Below are positions 1 to 14,200 of a DNA stretch of 64,000 nt, piece after piece. The notes beneath the pieces are model-generated. The model saw nothing but the letters and a program-made list of their open reading frames with translations. It was not told the DNA's origin and did no database searches. This DNA is from Gordionus sp. m RMFG-2023 (lineage: Eukaryota; Nematomorpha; Gordioida; Chordodea; Parachordodidae). The stretch's first letter is position 1, and each line of letters starts with the position of its first letter. The DNA lies in the NCBI RefSeq assembly GCF_954871325.1, contig NC_088779.1:18292846-18356845 (forward strand), read 5' to 3'. Position numbers and translations under genes: made by a program.

Positions 1-99
1 AAACTCAATACTATTTTAAATATTACAAGTGGCCTTGATGAGATGAGGTCAATATAGCTCTAAAACCTTCTTAAACCCTTACTTTCCTCCGCATCACAA

Positions 100-1560
100 A
101 TTTAAATATTTAAAAAAATATTAATACTCCTAAAAGAGTCATTCTCTTTTTGGGAGGGAGCCAGGCTAATAGCTCTTCGGAAAAAGAAGGGGAGGGGTAT
201 TGTTGTTAAACGGCTCGATTTGAGCCGATTTTTAAAAACGGCTAACTCAATATTATAGTCCGAAAATATTGAGTATATCAAGATTTCGCAAATAGATGTT
301 CTACCTTTGTGCCATCTATGACCAAAATCTTCAGGCTTTGGTAATATTATTCTGGATATTGACTTTAAAAATCGGCTCAAATCTAGCCGTTTAACAACAG
401 TAGGATGGGGTATTCGCTCAATTGCTATAAGGTCCGTCTTTCAACGTCTTATATTTGCGCGGATTAAAAGTTTACTCAGTTCTACGCTCCAACCTTGATA
501 ACTTGAGCTACTTGAATTGTAATTAAAAATGAAACAAATATAAGTATCTTTAAGCTTGACTTCAACAATGCATTCAATGCTATCCATTGCTATCATTTCA
601 TTTCTATCTTTATTCAGAAAAATACTCATTCGAAATATATAATAGATAGTTAATCCTCCAACCTCCCTAAGTCTAGATATAATAATACACTCTTAGCAAA
701 GGATTCAGCAAGGAGACCTACTGGGGCCCACTCTTTTTTGCCTGGACTCAAACAATAGTCAATCAAATAGTTGATTTTTACAATCTAACATTAGATATTT
801 GTTATTTAGACGACGGAATTGTTTCTTAAAACCGGCAAGTTACTCAAACTACGGATCATGGACAAACTTGCTATCCTTACAGAGATTTCATTTAACAGGG
901 ACAAATGGGAGTTCTATTCATCAGACATTTATTAATCCCGACATGCCATTCGAACTATCAAACACAGCTATCACGCATCTCGGCCCACCTGGAGGCTTCA
1001 TCGCCATTAATAATTTTTTAAATAACATTAGCACCAAATAGTCACCGGAAACAACTTCTCTCATCTTATCTGCTCGCCAGACTTTCTTATCATTCCAAAG
1101 CTTACCCATGCTTTCCATTCGGCTCCAATATTTGCCAATATCTACATACGCAGGGATTTTGAATACCAACTCAAGATTTTGCTGGAAGAAATCTTTAACC
1201 TGACATTTCTTCCTCTTGTCAGCTTACCCAGTGATTTTAGGTATCGTTGTTCATTTCCTCTATCATTCTCATTCTGGCTTTATTTCATCAAGACTGACAT
1301 GTTCTAACTTGAACCCAGTTTCCGTGCTATATAATGGTCTTCAATTGGACAAGGCTTTGATAGCTCAAGACCTAGATTCACTTTCAAATCTTCCTCGCAA
1401 AAAGACTAGAACTTGGCATTATAACCCATTCATTGATTATATACTATTGAACGATCTACTTTGACTATGAACAGCCTGTTCATAACAATAAAACGGATAT
1501 GAATGGGTGCCATACCAAATTAAAACTCAGTCCTGGGTTTATCCCCAAGAACTATGGATA
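100..1560 (+). mobile_element. RLE-type non-LTR retrotransposon (LINE) relic, RT region
   Basis: Decayed reverse transcriptase on the plus strand, readable only in several frames. Pieces in the expected order: GARLIALRKK near 157-190, GIRSIAI then IFARIKSLL near 409-470, LKLDFNNAFNAIH near 553-590, IQQGDLLGPTLFCLD near 703-745 and CYLDDGIVS near 800-826, with the RT thumb region running on to about 1500. These match RT blocks 2 to 5 of the LINE family seen again on the minus strand at 16480-28557 (YIDDG there, YLDDG here). A 199-bp MITE is inserted between the GARLIALRKK and GIRSIAI blocks. It lies in sense in an intron of FIG4 upstream of the first exon seen here. Inactive: many stops and frameshifts. 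Family assignment is confident, exact ends are not. Confidence 0.75.
201..399. mobile_element. MITE, GTTGTTAAACGGCTC family, copy 1
   Basis: About 199 bp with terminal inverted repeats TGTTGTTAAACGGCTC at 201 and its complement ending at 399. An internal GGCTCGATTTGAGCC palindrome lies next to the left end. A second copy is at 12844-13062. It interrupts the LINE relic. The flanks share an imperfect repeat of about 10 bp (GGAGGGGTAT on the left, GGATGGGGTAT on the right), which suggests a Mutator-like target duplication. No coding capacity. Confidence 0.75.
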
Positions 1561-2128
1561 CATATAGGGCTCTGAACTAAATGTCCAATAGTTACTCTTT
1601 TTTAATGCACTCGTTTTATACCTTTATATATTTTCTTAATGTTGTGATTATTGAATTAACAAAATAATATTTTAAAATATTAATAATATGGATTAAGAAG
1701 TTATCATTAAAAATATCAAGGTTTAATATGTCCATGCAATGTAGTTTAAGAGAATATTCATTTATTGATTAATTTGTTTTGACCATTATTTATATTCTCT
1801 ATAATGATTTGTGTAGCAATAATAGTATGTTAAAGGTATTTAATCACTAACCATTTAAAATTTTTATTATAAATCCTCACGGGTTAGTCCTTAAATTTTT
1901 TGCTGGCTAATATTTGCCCGACGTTTTTTTAACTGATCAAATGAACATTTTTGTTGATCAAATAAATTTCTATTCAATACTGCTATTCTCTTATTTATGC
2001 TGATTATATATTAATTTTATACTAATAAATTTGGAAAAAATATATATTGATAACATTTCATAAATAATACTTGTAATTATTCGCCAAAATAAATTAGCAT
2101 TTATTTTTAATTTTACCTGCATTTGTAG

Positions 2129-2263
2129 GAATCTTCAAAGATGGTCCCCAAGCCTCCTATATTATTAAACAATACCGATCCATTTTGTTTAGCACCTGGG
2201 ACTCATTTTCATCGTTTAATGAAACGGTATGGAACCCCTATTATTGTCTTGAATTTAGCCAAA
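2129..2263 (+). CDS. FIG4: FIG4 exon (Sac domain, PKPPILL segment)
   Basis: 45 codons in phase 0 at both ends. The acceptor is TTTGTAG before 2129 and the donor GTATTA follows 2263. It reads [19 protein letters not shown], then [20 protein letters not shown], collinear with the [30 protein letters not shown] and VIVLNLVK segments of animal FIG4. Confidence 0.9.
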
Positions 2264-5200
2264 GTATTATTCATTCAATTTTTAAAATTCTGAAAAAACT
2301 CCTTTTTTTAGAACAGAGAAACTAAAAGGGGAGAAGGAATTTTAACCGAAGAATTCATTAATTCGATATGTTATCTTAATCAGTTTCTACCGCTTCGCCA
2401 TAAAATTTTATACCAAGGTTTTGATATGGCCAGAATGAACAGGAAGTAAATTTTGATATTAAATATACATCAAATATTATATGAGCGAAGACTATATTTA
2501 GATATTATTTAATGAAATATTCGATTCTCAATATTTGATATTCCTCATTTCTCACCGTAAAGCAAATCAATTGACGTTATCAAAAAATTGGAAGAAATTT
2601 GTTACGACTACATTATCAAAACCGATATTTTTTTAGCCACCATTTCCTGCTCCCTCTCTACTATCAAATGCATGTCTCGTCAACAAAAGGGGGTCATAAG
2701 AAGCAATTGTGTCGATTGCTTGGATCGGACCAATACCGCTCAGTTTGTGATAGGCAAATGCGCCTTGACTCTTCAATTGGAAGCCCTTGGTGTTTTGGAT
2801 GAACAAGATCTAGAAACTTACTCTGATATTAATTGCGGCGAGATGGATAACCTAACTAGGAATGGTGGGCGATGCCGTAAATTGACCTTTGATAGCGACA
2901 TTATAAGGTTTGTATTGAATAGGAAAATTATTATTGTTTATCGATAGATGTATATCAGAGTTGTTAAAAGATACTTTTTAAATGGATCTAGATACAGATA
3001 CATCGTCTGAAAAGTTATATAGATATAGATACAATTTTTATTATACTCTTATATAAGGTTCGCATAAACCTAATATAGGATTTTATTGTGAAAATTCATG
3101 AAATGAGCTAAAAAAATTTATTGACTCGATATCACATTTATCAAAATATAATTAAAATGATTTTTAGCAGGGATGCGAACCCGGCTAAATTTTTGCCCAG
3201 GTTCGGTTCGGTTTAAGGTAAAATAAAAATAGGTGGGTTCGGGTTCGGTTCAAGGAAATATTTTTGAACCCGAGTTTAAGAATTTTTGAATTGATAAAAA
3301 AAATTCTATATTTAAATCATAATTAAAAAACTAGACATAAATTTGGCATAAAAAATAAATTTTTTATTTTATTTATATAGGCAAAATATAGTTAAAAATA
3401 CAAAGCACAGTCATGTATCAATTTTAAAAATTTAATGACATATTTCCTTAAATTAACAATATCCAATATAATAATTTTTACTTAGACTTGTTCACTTTTA
3501 TTTTCCCCTAATTAATAATCATTGAGAATAAGTTAAAAATTAAAAATAAATGGCGTAAATGAATTTAATTGTTTAAAATTTATCAACACTCCAATAGGAA
3601 TTTTTGAGAATAAATTAAATAAGTTTTAAAAATGGCATAAATGAATTAAGTTGTTTAAAATTTATTAACACTTCACTTAATTGGAAATTAGATATTATAA
3701 AATCTCAATTAAATTACTAATATTTGTATTTACACAAATATCTTAATATATGATTTTAAACAATAAACTGAACTGAACCTGGATTCAAATAAAATTCACG
3801 GATTCGGTTCGGGGTTTTGAAAATTTTATAAAGGGGGTTCAGGTTCGGTTCGGGTTTATTTTTTCCCAAAAACCCGGGTTTTCTTCTCCGGGTTCGGATT
3901 CGGTTCGAATCCCTGATTTTTAGAATATAATAAATATATGATTAAATGATAAATAATTATAAAGTTTCAGTAATCAAATATTTTCAAAATTTTGGTCATT
4001 AAGGCATCCTCGTTTATCTGTAAAGACATTTTTAGCTACACTAAAAAATCTTTATACCGGGGCGCTTGAAGGGATTATGGTCTTATATTTTATGAATAAA
4101 AATTTTCTATCAGAATATTTTTAAATATACTAAAATCTCGACATTCTTTTTGAAAAAATTATTTAAAATTTGATGAGTATAGAAATTTAAATCATTATTA
4201 ACAATCATATCTCCTGATGTGGAGTACTGAAAATAAATCGGATATTAAATTAATTGTTTTTTTCACAGGTTATTTGTTTGCAATCAGTTGAAGACCTTGA
4301 TAATTCATCAACTAATCTTTGTATTAATTGTTTTTTTATTAACAGTGTTTGATGTCTTCTCTATAAATTTAAAATTACTATTGTAAACATTTATTTAGTA
4401 TCTATACCCTTAAATGTTTTACAATGTTGCAAGTTGAGGTAATGCTAATTGAAATTTTCGTATTTTTTGGTAGACATGGCAAACATTTTACTATCAGAGA
4501 TTTGTTTTCTTTATTTTGAGATATTATTTTAAAATATACTCTATAAATTGGATATGGAAAAACAATGTCTGAACTTTTTGATGCTTCATTGATTGATACT
4601 TCTTCCTCTTAATCACTATTAATATTGAATAAAAAATATTTTAAAATTAGTATAATAAAATAAAATTAACCAATTCCATTGAAAATAAAAATGGCAGATT
4701 CCTTGAGATGCATTGTAATATCAAAATTTGTCTGGTTTATTGATAAACTCGGGCATAATATTTAATGAATAGGGGAAATGTGCCATGAATGGTCATGTTT
4801 TAGCTTTTTTGAAAAAAAGTATTAAAAATTATGTTTAACCAAACAAATTTTAGATCTAGCCTAAATATTAATCTTTAAAATAAAATATGAATCAAAGCTC
4901 TATGTATAATACTTTAGGAGCTAAATTAGATTGTGTAAAAGTTGCTTTTCTGGCCAGTCAATACATAGGCCATATACTATGTGTTAACTGGCCATATTTA
5001 AGAATTTTATTATAAATATGAAATAATACAATATGAAATGTAAAAGACCTATATTAATATTTTTACATTTCATACTTATATAATTAATTATACACTAATT
5101 TAATTAGTATTAAAATCTCAATTTATTACCACATCTATTTAATGATAATATTATAAATTAATATCTTAACTACACATTCTTAAGCTTGTTCATCATTTTA

Positions 5201-8200
5201 TTCCACCAAATGTTGTTTTGCAAGAGCTTTTTATTTTAATATGAATATGTGAATGTGCGAATTGTGGCCAATCAATACATGGCCAGTCCATACTCACCTC
5301 TATTATTATTAAGCGCCTTTATATGGCTATTAAATAAAGCTTTCAAAGTCTAATTTTTTGTGTGAATAATGCTAAATGCCTAAGGATAATATTTATATAA
5401 AATATCAGTAATCTAAATTAGTAATTTTTTCACCAAACAAAAAAATGTGTAACGTGATTTTTCCAGAAAGAGGTACTAAGAACAGTTTATTTGAAATATT
5501 TTTTTATTGAATTGCTCTATTCAATAAATTAACTTAGGTAAGGTACATATCATAAATATACAAAATTTAAACAATTATGGGAGAAATTGGTCCAATAGAT
5601 AAAAAGTTAAAGGGTGGTAGCCAGTCTTCACACATGGCCATTTATGGCACATTTCCCCATTTATATATATATATTTTTATATATAAGTTTTAATATTTCA
5701 TACATATATAATTTTTTTATAGTGGTCTTTATATTTTTTAATATATATTATATATTTAAATTATATGCTCATATGAAATAAAATGAATTTTGCATTCAAG
5801 TATTTTTATTTATAATATAAAAAAGCGTTAAAGGTATATCAAAATGTATCTTAAAAAATATCTAAAAACAGATACAGATACCTCTAAAATAATATCTAGA
5901 TACAGATACTTTAAACAGAAATCTATCTAGATACACATTTTTATATACAACTTTGATGGTTAATAAGAGTATTCTATTTTTTTTTAGAAACTTGAAGCGA
6001 AACAACCAATTGGAATATTCTTATATAAAAATGCAGTGTAATTTTCAAATATTTATTGCAATATTTCTTGTACGTTTTGAAAGCATATCTAAATTCCTTA
6101 TTTGTCAAAAGAATGTAATATGAATATTATCAAGAATATCTTTTAGCGCTTATAATATCGAGCTCGACCTATTTCTCTCGAATCGGATTAGTGCCCACTA
6201 ATTTTTTTCTCATATCGGGTCAGACCTAAAAAAATAGTACAAATACAGGGATCTAATTATCTGTATTTTAGGAAAGAAAAAATGAATACTATTGTGCAAT
6301 TCTCTGATTCAAATTGGATCGATAATAATTAATAACGAACATTGAATAATGGGAGATGGTTATATAATTAATAAAACTATTTTTATCAATATCTAAAAAA
6401 TATATAAATTCTTCTGGATCCAATCAGATGTGTTTCCCACTATATTTGATCCAACAGGGCCATCGTGTAAATATAATCTTTGTATGGTTTTCTTTTAAAT
6501 TGTAGAATACCTTGATAGCATTAATGGCTAAACATATCGTGACTAATGTTCCTCTCTTCTGAAGTTATGGGATAACTATTTGGCTATTTCCTGTGCTATA
6601 TCCTGCTAATGAGTTTCGATGATGGTAAATTCACTTTAATCTGCATTACAATTATAGGTTCAAAATCAAAGTGATAGCAATTGCAATTCATTAGCTTGAA
6701 TGCCGTATAGTCTAGCTTTAGGAGTACCAATTGAAAGTTTAGAGTGTTTTTTCCTACATTTTTAATAATTCTCAGTATATTTGTAGGGTTGGTGAGCATT
6801 ATAAAATTATCAAGTTAAAAAAACAAATAAAGATCAAATATATTTGTCTGACATGGCTCCTATATGCAATATAATTATTTCTTTTAACATTTTTTAATTC
6901 GATTGGAAACACCTTTTATTCAACATTTTTTGTTTTAACCTTTTAAAAATTTTCAAAATCCTTTTTTTTATATAATAGGAAAAAAAGTGTAATGATTTAA
7001 TATTTGTATTACATTATCAATATTAGAATGCTTGAAGATTTATACGAGGAACAAGGGGACGTTTTGGCAATGCAATATGGAGGTTCTCAATTAGTACACA
7101 GAGTCGATACCTACAGGAAAATTTCTCCGTCTTGGACCTATCATTCAAGAGACATGATGCAAACATTTTCAAGATATTATAGCAACGCCTTTTCTGGTAT
7201 GATATAATATTAATATTGAGTTCTTATCTGAATATCGGATCTAAATAATAATCACCATCTTTACCTTTAATACATATATTAAAACCAATCTGATTTATAT
7301 ATTTATATTCTTATAATACAAGATATATAAAAAAAGGCATAACAATTTTTTAAAAGCAGAATATAATTTTTCTTTGTTTCCACTTATTTATTATATGATC
7401 TAAGTCTATTGGGGTTAATATTTATTCGATATGGGCGAAGGTTTGACATAAAGAATATTACAAAATTTCCGTTTGACTCATGGATAAATACTTATATCTA
7501 TTAAAGATTTTATTATTATATATTTGCAGCGTATCTTAGATAAGCTGACATTTTTATTTGTTATATACAATAAAAATAAAATCTTATCAGCCAAGTCCTT
7601 TAATAATATTTTACCTTTTTTTTCTTCATTAATTGTATTTATCATGATAAATATCAATCAGGGTTTGAAAAAATATCTTCGCCCAAAATTTTGAGATTTT
7701 TTATATTATAATATCACATGGGATTTCTTATGAGATTTTTGTTAAAAAGATCTTTTGGTATTAAATTTCTTAAGATTTTTTGTAGTATTGCTAATCGATT
7801 GAGTCGAGTCGACTTAGTCGAAAACTGAGCCTAAGTAACTCGACTCAAGTTGTGAACTCAAGTCATGATTTCAAATTAGTTTTTATTATTAATTAGCAAT
7901 ACAATTATTTTTTTTTACTTTAGACTTACAACTTAAGTCGTGAATATAAGTTACTAGCATTAATTATTATATATTTATTTTTAGTTAAAATAATTTAAAG
8001 ATTTTATTATATTTTTCTAAAAAAGAATTAACTAACTAAAAAATTATTATAAAAAATTAGTTATATATTTACAAAAACTATTTCAATAAAATTAAGGTTA
8101 CAGACTAAAATAATCGTAAGTTTCTATCAATATATTAAATTAGATTATATTCAAATAATATCAATTAAAGTTATATAAAATATCTATACAAATTTAATCA

Positions 8201-11200
8201 ATTTCCATTATTTAACATTCTCCCTCTTCTGAGATGTTAGAGCTTGTTGTTCAAATGGTCTGTAATTTTGGCTGTTTTCGTAATAGCACCCATTATGCGT
8301 TATCGTTGGCTTGATTCTATCACGTTGGTTTGTTAACATCGTTTTTTTTAGTTGTGCTTTGGTTTGTTTATATCGACTTGAGTACGTTGGCTTGTCGTCG
8401 TGCTCCGTCTTTATCATTATCAATTTTCAATATTGTTAATATCATCAGTTGTAAAATTATTATTATAAGTAGGATGTTGGAATATATGAATAATTGGAAT
8501 GATGTGAATAATTAGATATCGGAATAATAAATCAACAAGATTGTTGTATCATATTTTAATGTTTAATTTATTTTTTTGCGTTTTAGTGTTAATTTTGTTT
8601 TTGTTTTTTTTTATATTTTATTTTTATATTTGACTTTCATATGTTAAGTAACATAATCTTTTAAATAATTAGGTTTTCACCTAATTATTGGTTATTGGTG
8701 TTACATTCCATTTTTAATACGTCCACATTTCCCTCCTTTAAAGAATTCTTAGGTTGAGAGTCGTGGTATATAAATGTATTATAGCATTTTCTTTTTCTTA
8801 ACTGGTCCAGATGTCTCCTTGTAATGCCTTTATCTGTATTAACTTGGAACATAGTGTCACTTTCCTTCAATGTGATTGTCCCTTTGTCCCATGTATCATT
8901 TCCCTGTACTTTATACTACACAAATCCCCTACTTTAAAAGTTCTAGTAAATTGTAACGTTTTATCAACTCTAAATTTCTTTTCTTCTATCGGTTTAAATA
9001 AGTCCCATTTTATTTTATCTATATTTAAATATTTATTGTAATGTGACAATTGTCATGTTATTTTTTAACATATTTGAAATCTTTGACAAAAAAGGGTAAA
9101 AATTATATTATAAAGATGCTAAATTATAAATTCAATGATGATTTTTTTTGAAAAAATGACAATTATCATAATCTGTATTTTTAAACATATTAGTTTTTTT
9201 TGACACTAATGGCAATATGTATTTTTAACCTGTTAAATTAATTAAGATATGCCATATAATAGTGACAATTGTCATAATCGTTATTTTTAAAGTTTTTAAA
9301 TATTTTTAAAGTAAATATGTAAAAATATATACTGTAAACTTGTGAAATTAAAATTTCAGTTAAGATGTACCTCAAATAAGTAACAATAGCCATAATCGTT
9401 ATTTATAATTTTCTAAAGCAAGTAGGTAAAAATATAGGTTGTAAATACATTAAATTAAAATTTCAGTGAAGATGTACCTTAGATGAGTGATAATTATCAT
9501 AATCGTTATTTCTAGTTTTTTGAATTTTTTTGACGCAAATGGGTAAAAATATATATTGTAAATATGTTAAATTAAAACTTCAGTGAAGATATACCCTAAA
9601 TAAGTGACAATTTAATTATTTATAAAGTTTTTTTTAATTTTAAACCAAAATTAGCAAAGAGGAGGTTAATTTAAAATTTTACCCCAATATGATTCCAATG
9701 GCTACAAATTGATTTTAATAGTAGGGTATAAGTGTTGCGGACAAATATTGTTTTATAAAAATCATAAATTACTTTTACACTTGCATGACGATGTTCATCT
9801 TATTTTTATTTGACGTAAAATATAAACTTGCCTGCTCTGAATTATATACAAAAATAAATTATAAAACAAAGATTTTACAAGATTACTAATAAAAATAAGA
9901 AATAAAAAATGTTTAAATTTAAATTATAATAAAATATCATCACATTTTGCGATTATATTTATTTATTATTTAAATTCATATATTTTTTAAAATTATTATT
10001 TTGGAAAATAAATAACCAATCCCTCCTCCGTCTCTCTCCCATTGTTATTTAAAATTCATTACATTAAAAAAATATAAGCTTATTTTTTTAAACCAAAGTA
10101 CAGTTGAAGATTTTAGGCTTTCCTTTATTATAATCCGTTGCCTTTTGATTGAGGTTTATAAATTTTTACCATTTTAATATTCTTTTTACTGTTTATATAT
10201 ATTTTTTAAACTTTTTATTATAAAATTGTAGCTTATTATACAATTAGACATTACTCATTATTAAAGAATTTTAAAGAAATTATAATCAAATATTTTATAT
10301 ATTTTATCTTGATGTTTGATTGATCCTTTTATTGTACTTGGGATAATGGGTTGTGTCTTTTCTTGCCTTTTCTCAAATATCTTTATTTGAGCATTATGAA
10401 TTTTTTTTTTAATTTTATACAATTTGTGAAACCTTAGATAAAAGCTGTTGAAAAGCCTATAATCTTATATTAAATAGATATTTACTACATATCTTCAAAA
10501 TAATATATAGATTACACAATATTTATTTATTTTGTAAATATATAATAACTTTATCACAATACAATAAATAAGATACAATATATATATAAATAATATATTT
10601 TATATTGTAACACTAACATCCCAATTATTTAGACAAATACAATATTTAAGAGTTGTCGTCGACTTCCTATTTCGCTTCTTTCATCAAAGAATCTACGGCT
10701 TTGCTGAAGGCTCTATCACTTGGAACGCTTGTCGTTTGTTGTGCAAGGAACTCCTAAGCTATCAGCGATAAGGTTGGGTAAAAATCACTGTTTTTGGCCC
10801 ACCAATCAAGTATATTGGTTGAAGCTGGTACAACCGGTTTTTTGATGTATTCTATAATTTCATCTTTTCGAAATTCATAAGCTTCCCTAAAATTTATTTA
10901 TATTTACTTTCTCAATTCGTTATGCATGCAGACCGAATAGGGCTGTGTTTCTATATCATTTAGTGAGAACTCATATACTTTAGCTTTTTGCGATGGCCAC
11001 CCATAGTCTTTATATAGTGATTTAAATTTTTAATATAATCCTCCTTTGCTATAAAATTAGGCATATATTTTATTTTAGTTTTAGAATCTAACGTTGTAGA
11101 TATATAATTGTTAGGTGTGCTCATGAAGTTTTTATATCTTCCACATTTTATCAACATTTCACTTGCCGCATTTTTAATATCACTATCAGGATGATTGTTG

Positions 11201-14200
11201 GAAGCCTTATCATAAATTTTCTCCATCTTTGCCATAAATAAACCGTGGTTCCAATCGTAGTTGTATCTGACGATATTTCCAGCATTATTTTATAAAATGG
11301 CTTTAAAAAATTATCAACTTCATTTAAAAATTTGGGCTCACTATCGTTTATATCGAAAGGCTCTGTCATACATTTTTTTTCCTAGCTGTTTAATTGCATC
11401 CAAATTCTATACAAATTAAATATATTATTATGCTATGTTATTTCTCAAAGAAGTTCAAAATTGTAAAACTATATTTTTTGAATATTATTGAATTAAATAA
11501 ATTATGGTTTAAAAAATAGGGAAGACTGTGTAAAAAAATGATTCGGTTAGACCTAGTTCCCTTTATATAAAGTCAAAATTTTGTAAAAATAATTACCATT
11601 GACCATATATCTTTTAAAAGAATATGAAAGAGTATAAAAAAATTATCTTATAAATTACTTTGTTCACTGTTGATATCATTATATATTTTGAGTTCCATCT
11701 GGTTACCACATCCAACAGAATCCTCGAAATAGTTGCATGTATTTTTGTAAAAGTTTGGGTGAAGAATTTAGCATCTTTACAACGTTAGTTATTTAATGAT
11801 TTTTTTTATCTAGGTCTGAAAATCCCTCTTTAACTATCAAATTTATAACATGTGCTAAACATCGATAGCTCTATACGCCTGATGTATATTTTTCGTGAAA
11901 CTTTATGAGAACATTTAGCAATTTATCTATATAATAGATCTAAAACGAAAATGAAATATATCCCAATTTTATAGCAAAGGAGGATTATATTGAAAAAATT
12001 GAATCACTATCTAAAGAATAAGAGTGGCCATCGCAAAAAGCAAATGTATATAAGTTCTCTCTAGATGATATGGAAACACAGCCCTATTCGGTCTGCATGC
12101 ATGACGAATTGAGAAAGTATTATATAATTTTTGGTTATATTAATTTATAAATTTTAAGGAAGCTTATGAATTTCCAGATCTCGCGAGAGATGAAATTATA
12201 GAATACACCAAAAAACCGGTTGTACCAGCTTCAACCAATATACTTGATTGGTGGGCCAAAAACAGTGATTTTTACCTAACCTTGTCGCTGATAGCTAGGG
12301 ATTTCCTTGCACAACAAACGACAAGCTTAGTGAAAGAGCCTTCAGTAAGGCTGTAGATCCTTGACAAAGAAGCGAAATAGGATGTCGGCGACAACATTTA
12401 AATATTGTATGTGCCTAAATAATTGGGATGTTAGTGTTACAATATAAAATATATTATTTACATCTATATTGTATCTTATTTAAATATTGTGTTATAAAGT
12501 TATTATATATTTACAAAATAAATAAATATTGTGTAATTTTATATATTATTTTGAAGTTATATAATAAAAATCTATATAATATAAGATTATCTTTTTAACA
12601 GCTTTTATCTAAGGTTTCACAAATTGTATAAAATCAAAAATAAATTTCATAATGCTCAAATGAAGATATTTGATTATATTTTCTTTAAAATAATTCTTTA
12701 GTAATGACTAATTGTATAATAAGCTACAATTTTATAATTAAATAAGGTTTCAAAAATTGTATAAAATCAAAAAAAAATTTCATAGTGCTCAAATGAAGAT
12801 ATATGATTATATTTTTTTAAAAATAATTCTTTAGTAATGAGTAGTGTTGTTAAACGGCTCGATTTGAGCCGATTTTTAAAAATGGCTAACTCAACATTAT
12901 AGCCAGGAAAATATCGCTTAAGCGTCGAGATTTCGCCAATACATGCTCAATCCTATGTGCCATCAATTAGCAAAATCTATAGGCTTAAATAATATTTTTC
13001 TGGATAAAATATTGAGTTAGCCGTTTTTAAAAATAGGCTCAAATTGAGCCGTTTAACAACACTAGTAATGAGTGATGACTAATTGCATAATAAGCTACAA
13101 TTTTATAATAAAAAGTTTAAAAAAAAATATATAAACCGTAAAAAGAATATTAATAAATTCCTAGATTGGATACTAATCTTTATGTCTTAAAAAATGATAA
13201 AAATTTATAAACCTTAATCAAAAGGCAACGGATTATAATAAAGGAAAGTCTAAAATCTTCTACTGTACTTTGGTTTAAAAAAATAAGCTTATATTTTTTT
13301 AATGTAATAAATTTTAAGTAACAATGGGAGAGAGGGACGGAGAAGGGATTGGTTATTTATTTTCCAAAATAATAATTTTAAAAAATATACGAATTTAAAT
13401 AATAAATAAATATAATCGCAAAATGTGATGATATTTTATTATAATTTAAATTTAAACATTTTTCATTTCTTATTTTTATTAGTAATCTTGTAAAATCTTT
13501 GTATTATAATTTATTTTTGTATATAATTCAGAGCAGGCAAGTTTATAATATTTTACGTCATATAAAAATAAGATGAACATCGTCATGCAAGTGTAAAAGT
13601 AATTTATGAAATTTATAAAACAATATTTGTCCGCAACACTTATACTCTACTGTTAAAATTAATTTATAGCCAATGGAATCATATTGGGAAAATATCAAAT
13701 TAATCTACTCTTTGCTAATTTTGGTTTAAAATTAAAAAATCTTTAAAAATAACGATTATGACAATTGTCACTTTTCTATGGTACATATTCACTGAGTTTT
13801 AATTTAACGTATTTACAATTTATATTTTTACCTATTTGTTTTAAAAAAATTTAAAAATGTTAAAAATTAACATGACAATTGTCACATTAAAATATTATCT
13901 TAAAAATATCATTTATAATAACATAAAAAAGTTTAATATAAATATTTAAAAATAAATTATTAAAACCACATCTTTTAATATACTTAAAAAAATAGATAAT
14001 TTTACAGGAGTTGAATCAACATACTGCAAAAGAGAATATTTAAAGTTATTTGCATAGAGGGGAATTCAATATAATGATAAATATAATAATTGCAGTTATT
14101 TATAATAGTACAATAAAACTACGCATACTTTATAAAATATTAATTAATCTTCAACAAAAAAAACGAAAAACATTAAATTGCAACATAAAAGTATAAAAGC

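Larger units (their letters stand above)
9041..13887. mobile_element. 4.8-kb palindromic (fold-back) element with hAT fragments
   Basis: Outer ends are ATGTGACAATTGTCATG at 9041 and its complement ending at 13887, flanked by TA on both sides. The left end has about five loose repeats of roughly 125 bp (9041-9640), each with a TGACAATTGTCA-like palindrome; the right end has one or two (about 13745-13887). Inside these, arms of about 1.3-1.8 kb (9640-11060 and 11935-13745) are inverted copies of each other. Both arms contain the C-terminal dimerisation region of a hAT transposase. The spacer 11080-11930 is unique. The right arm also holds a MITE and a local duplication of about 130 bp. Outer boundaries are good; family is uncertain (hAT coding, but a TA rather than 8-bp flank). 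Confidence 0.75.

Noticed and set aside
1-2128. Upstream FIG4 exons
   Set aside because: Plus-strand sequence here is explained by the LINE relic and a MITE; none reads like the N-terminal half of the Sac domain.
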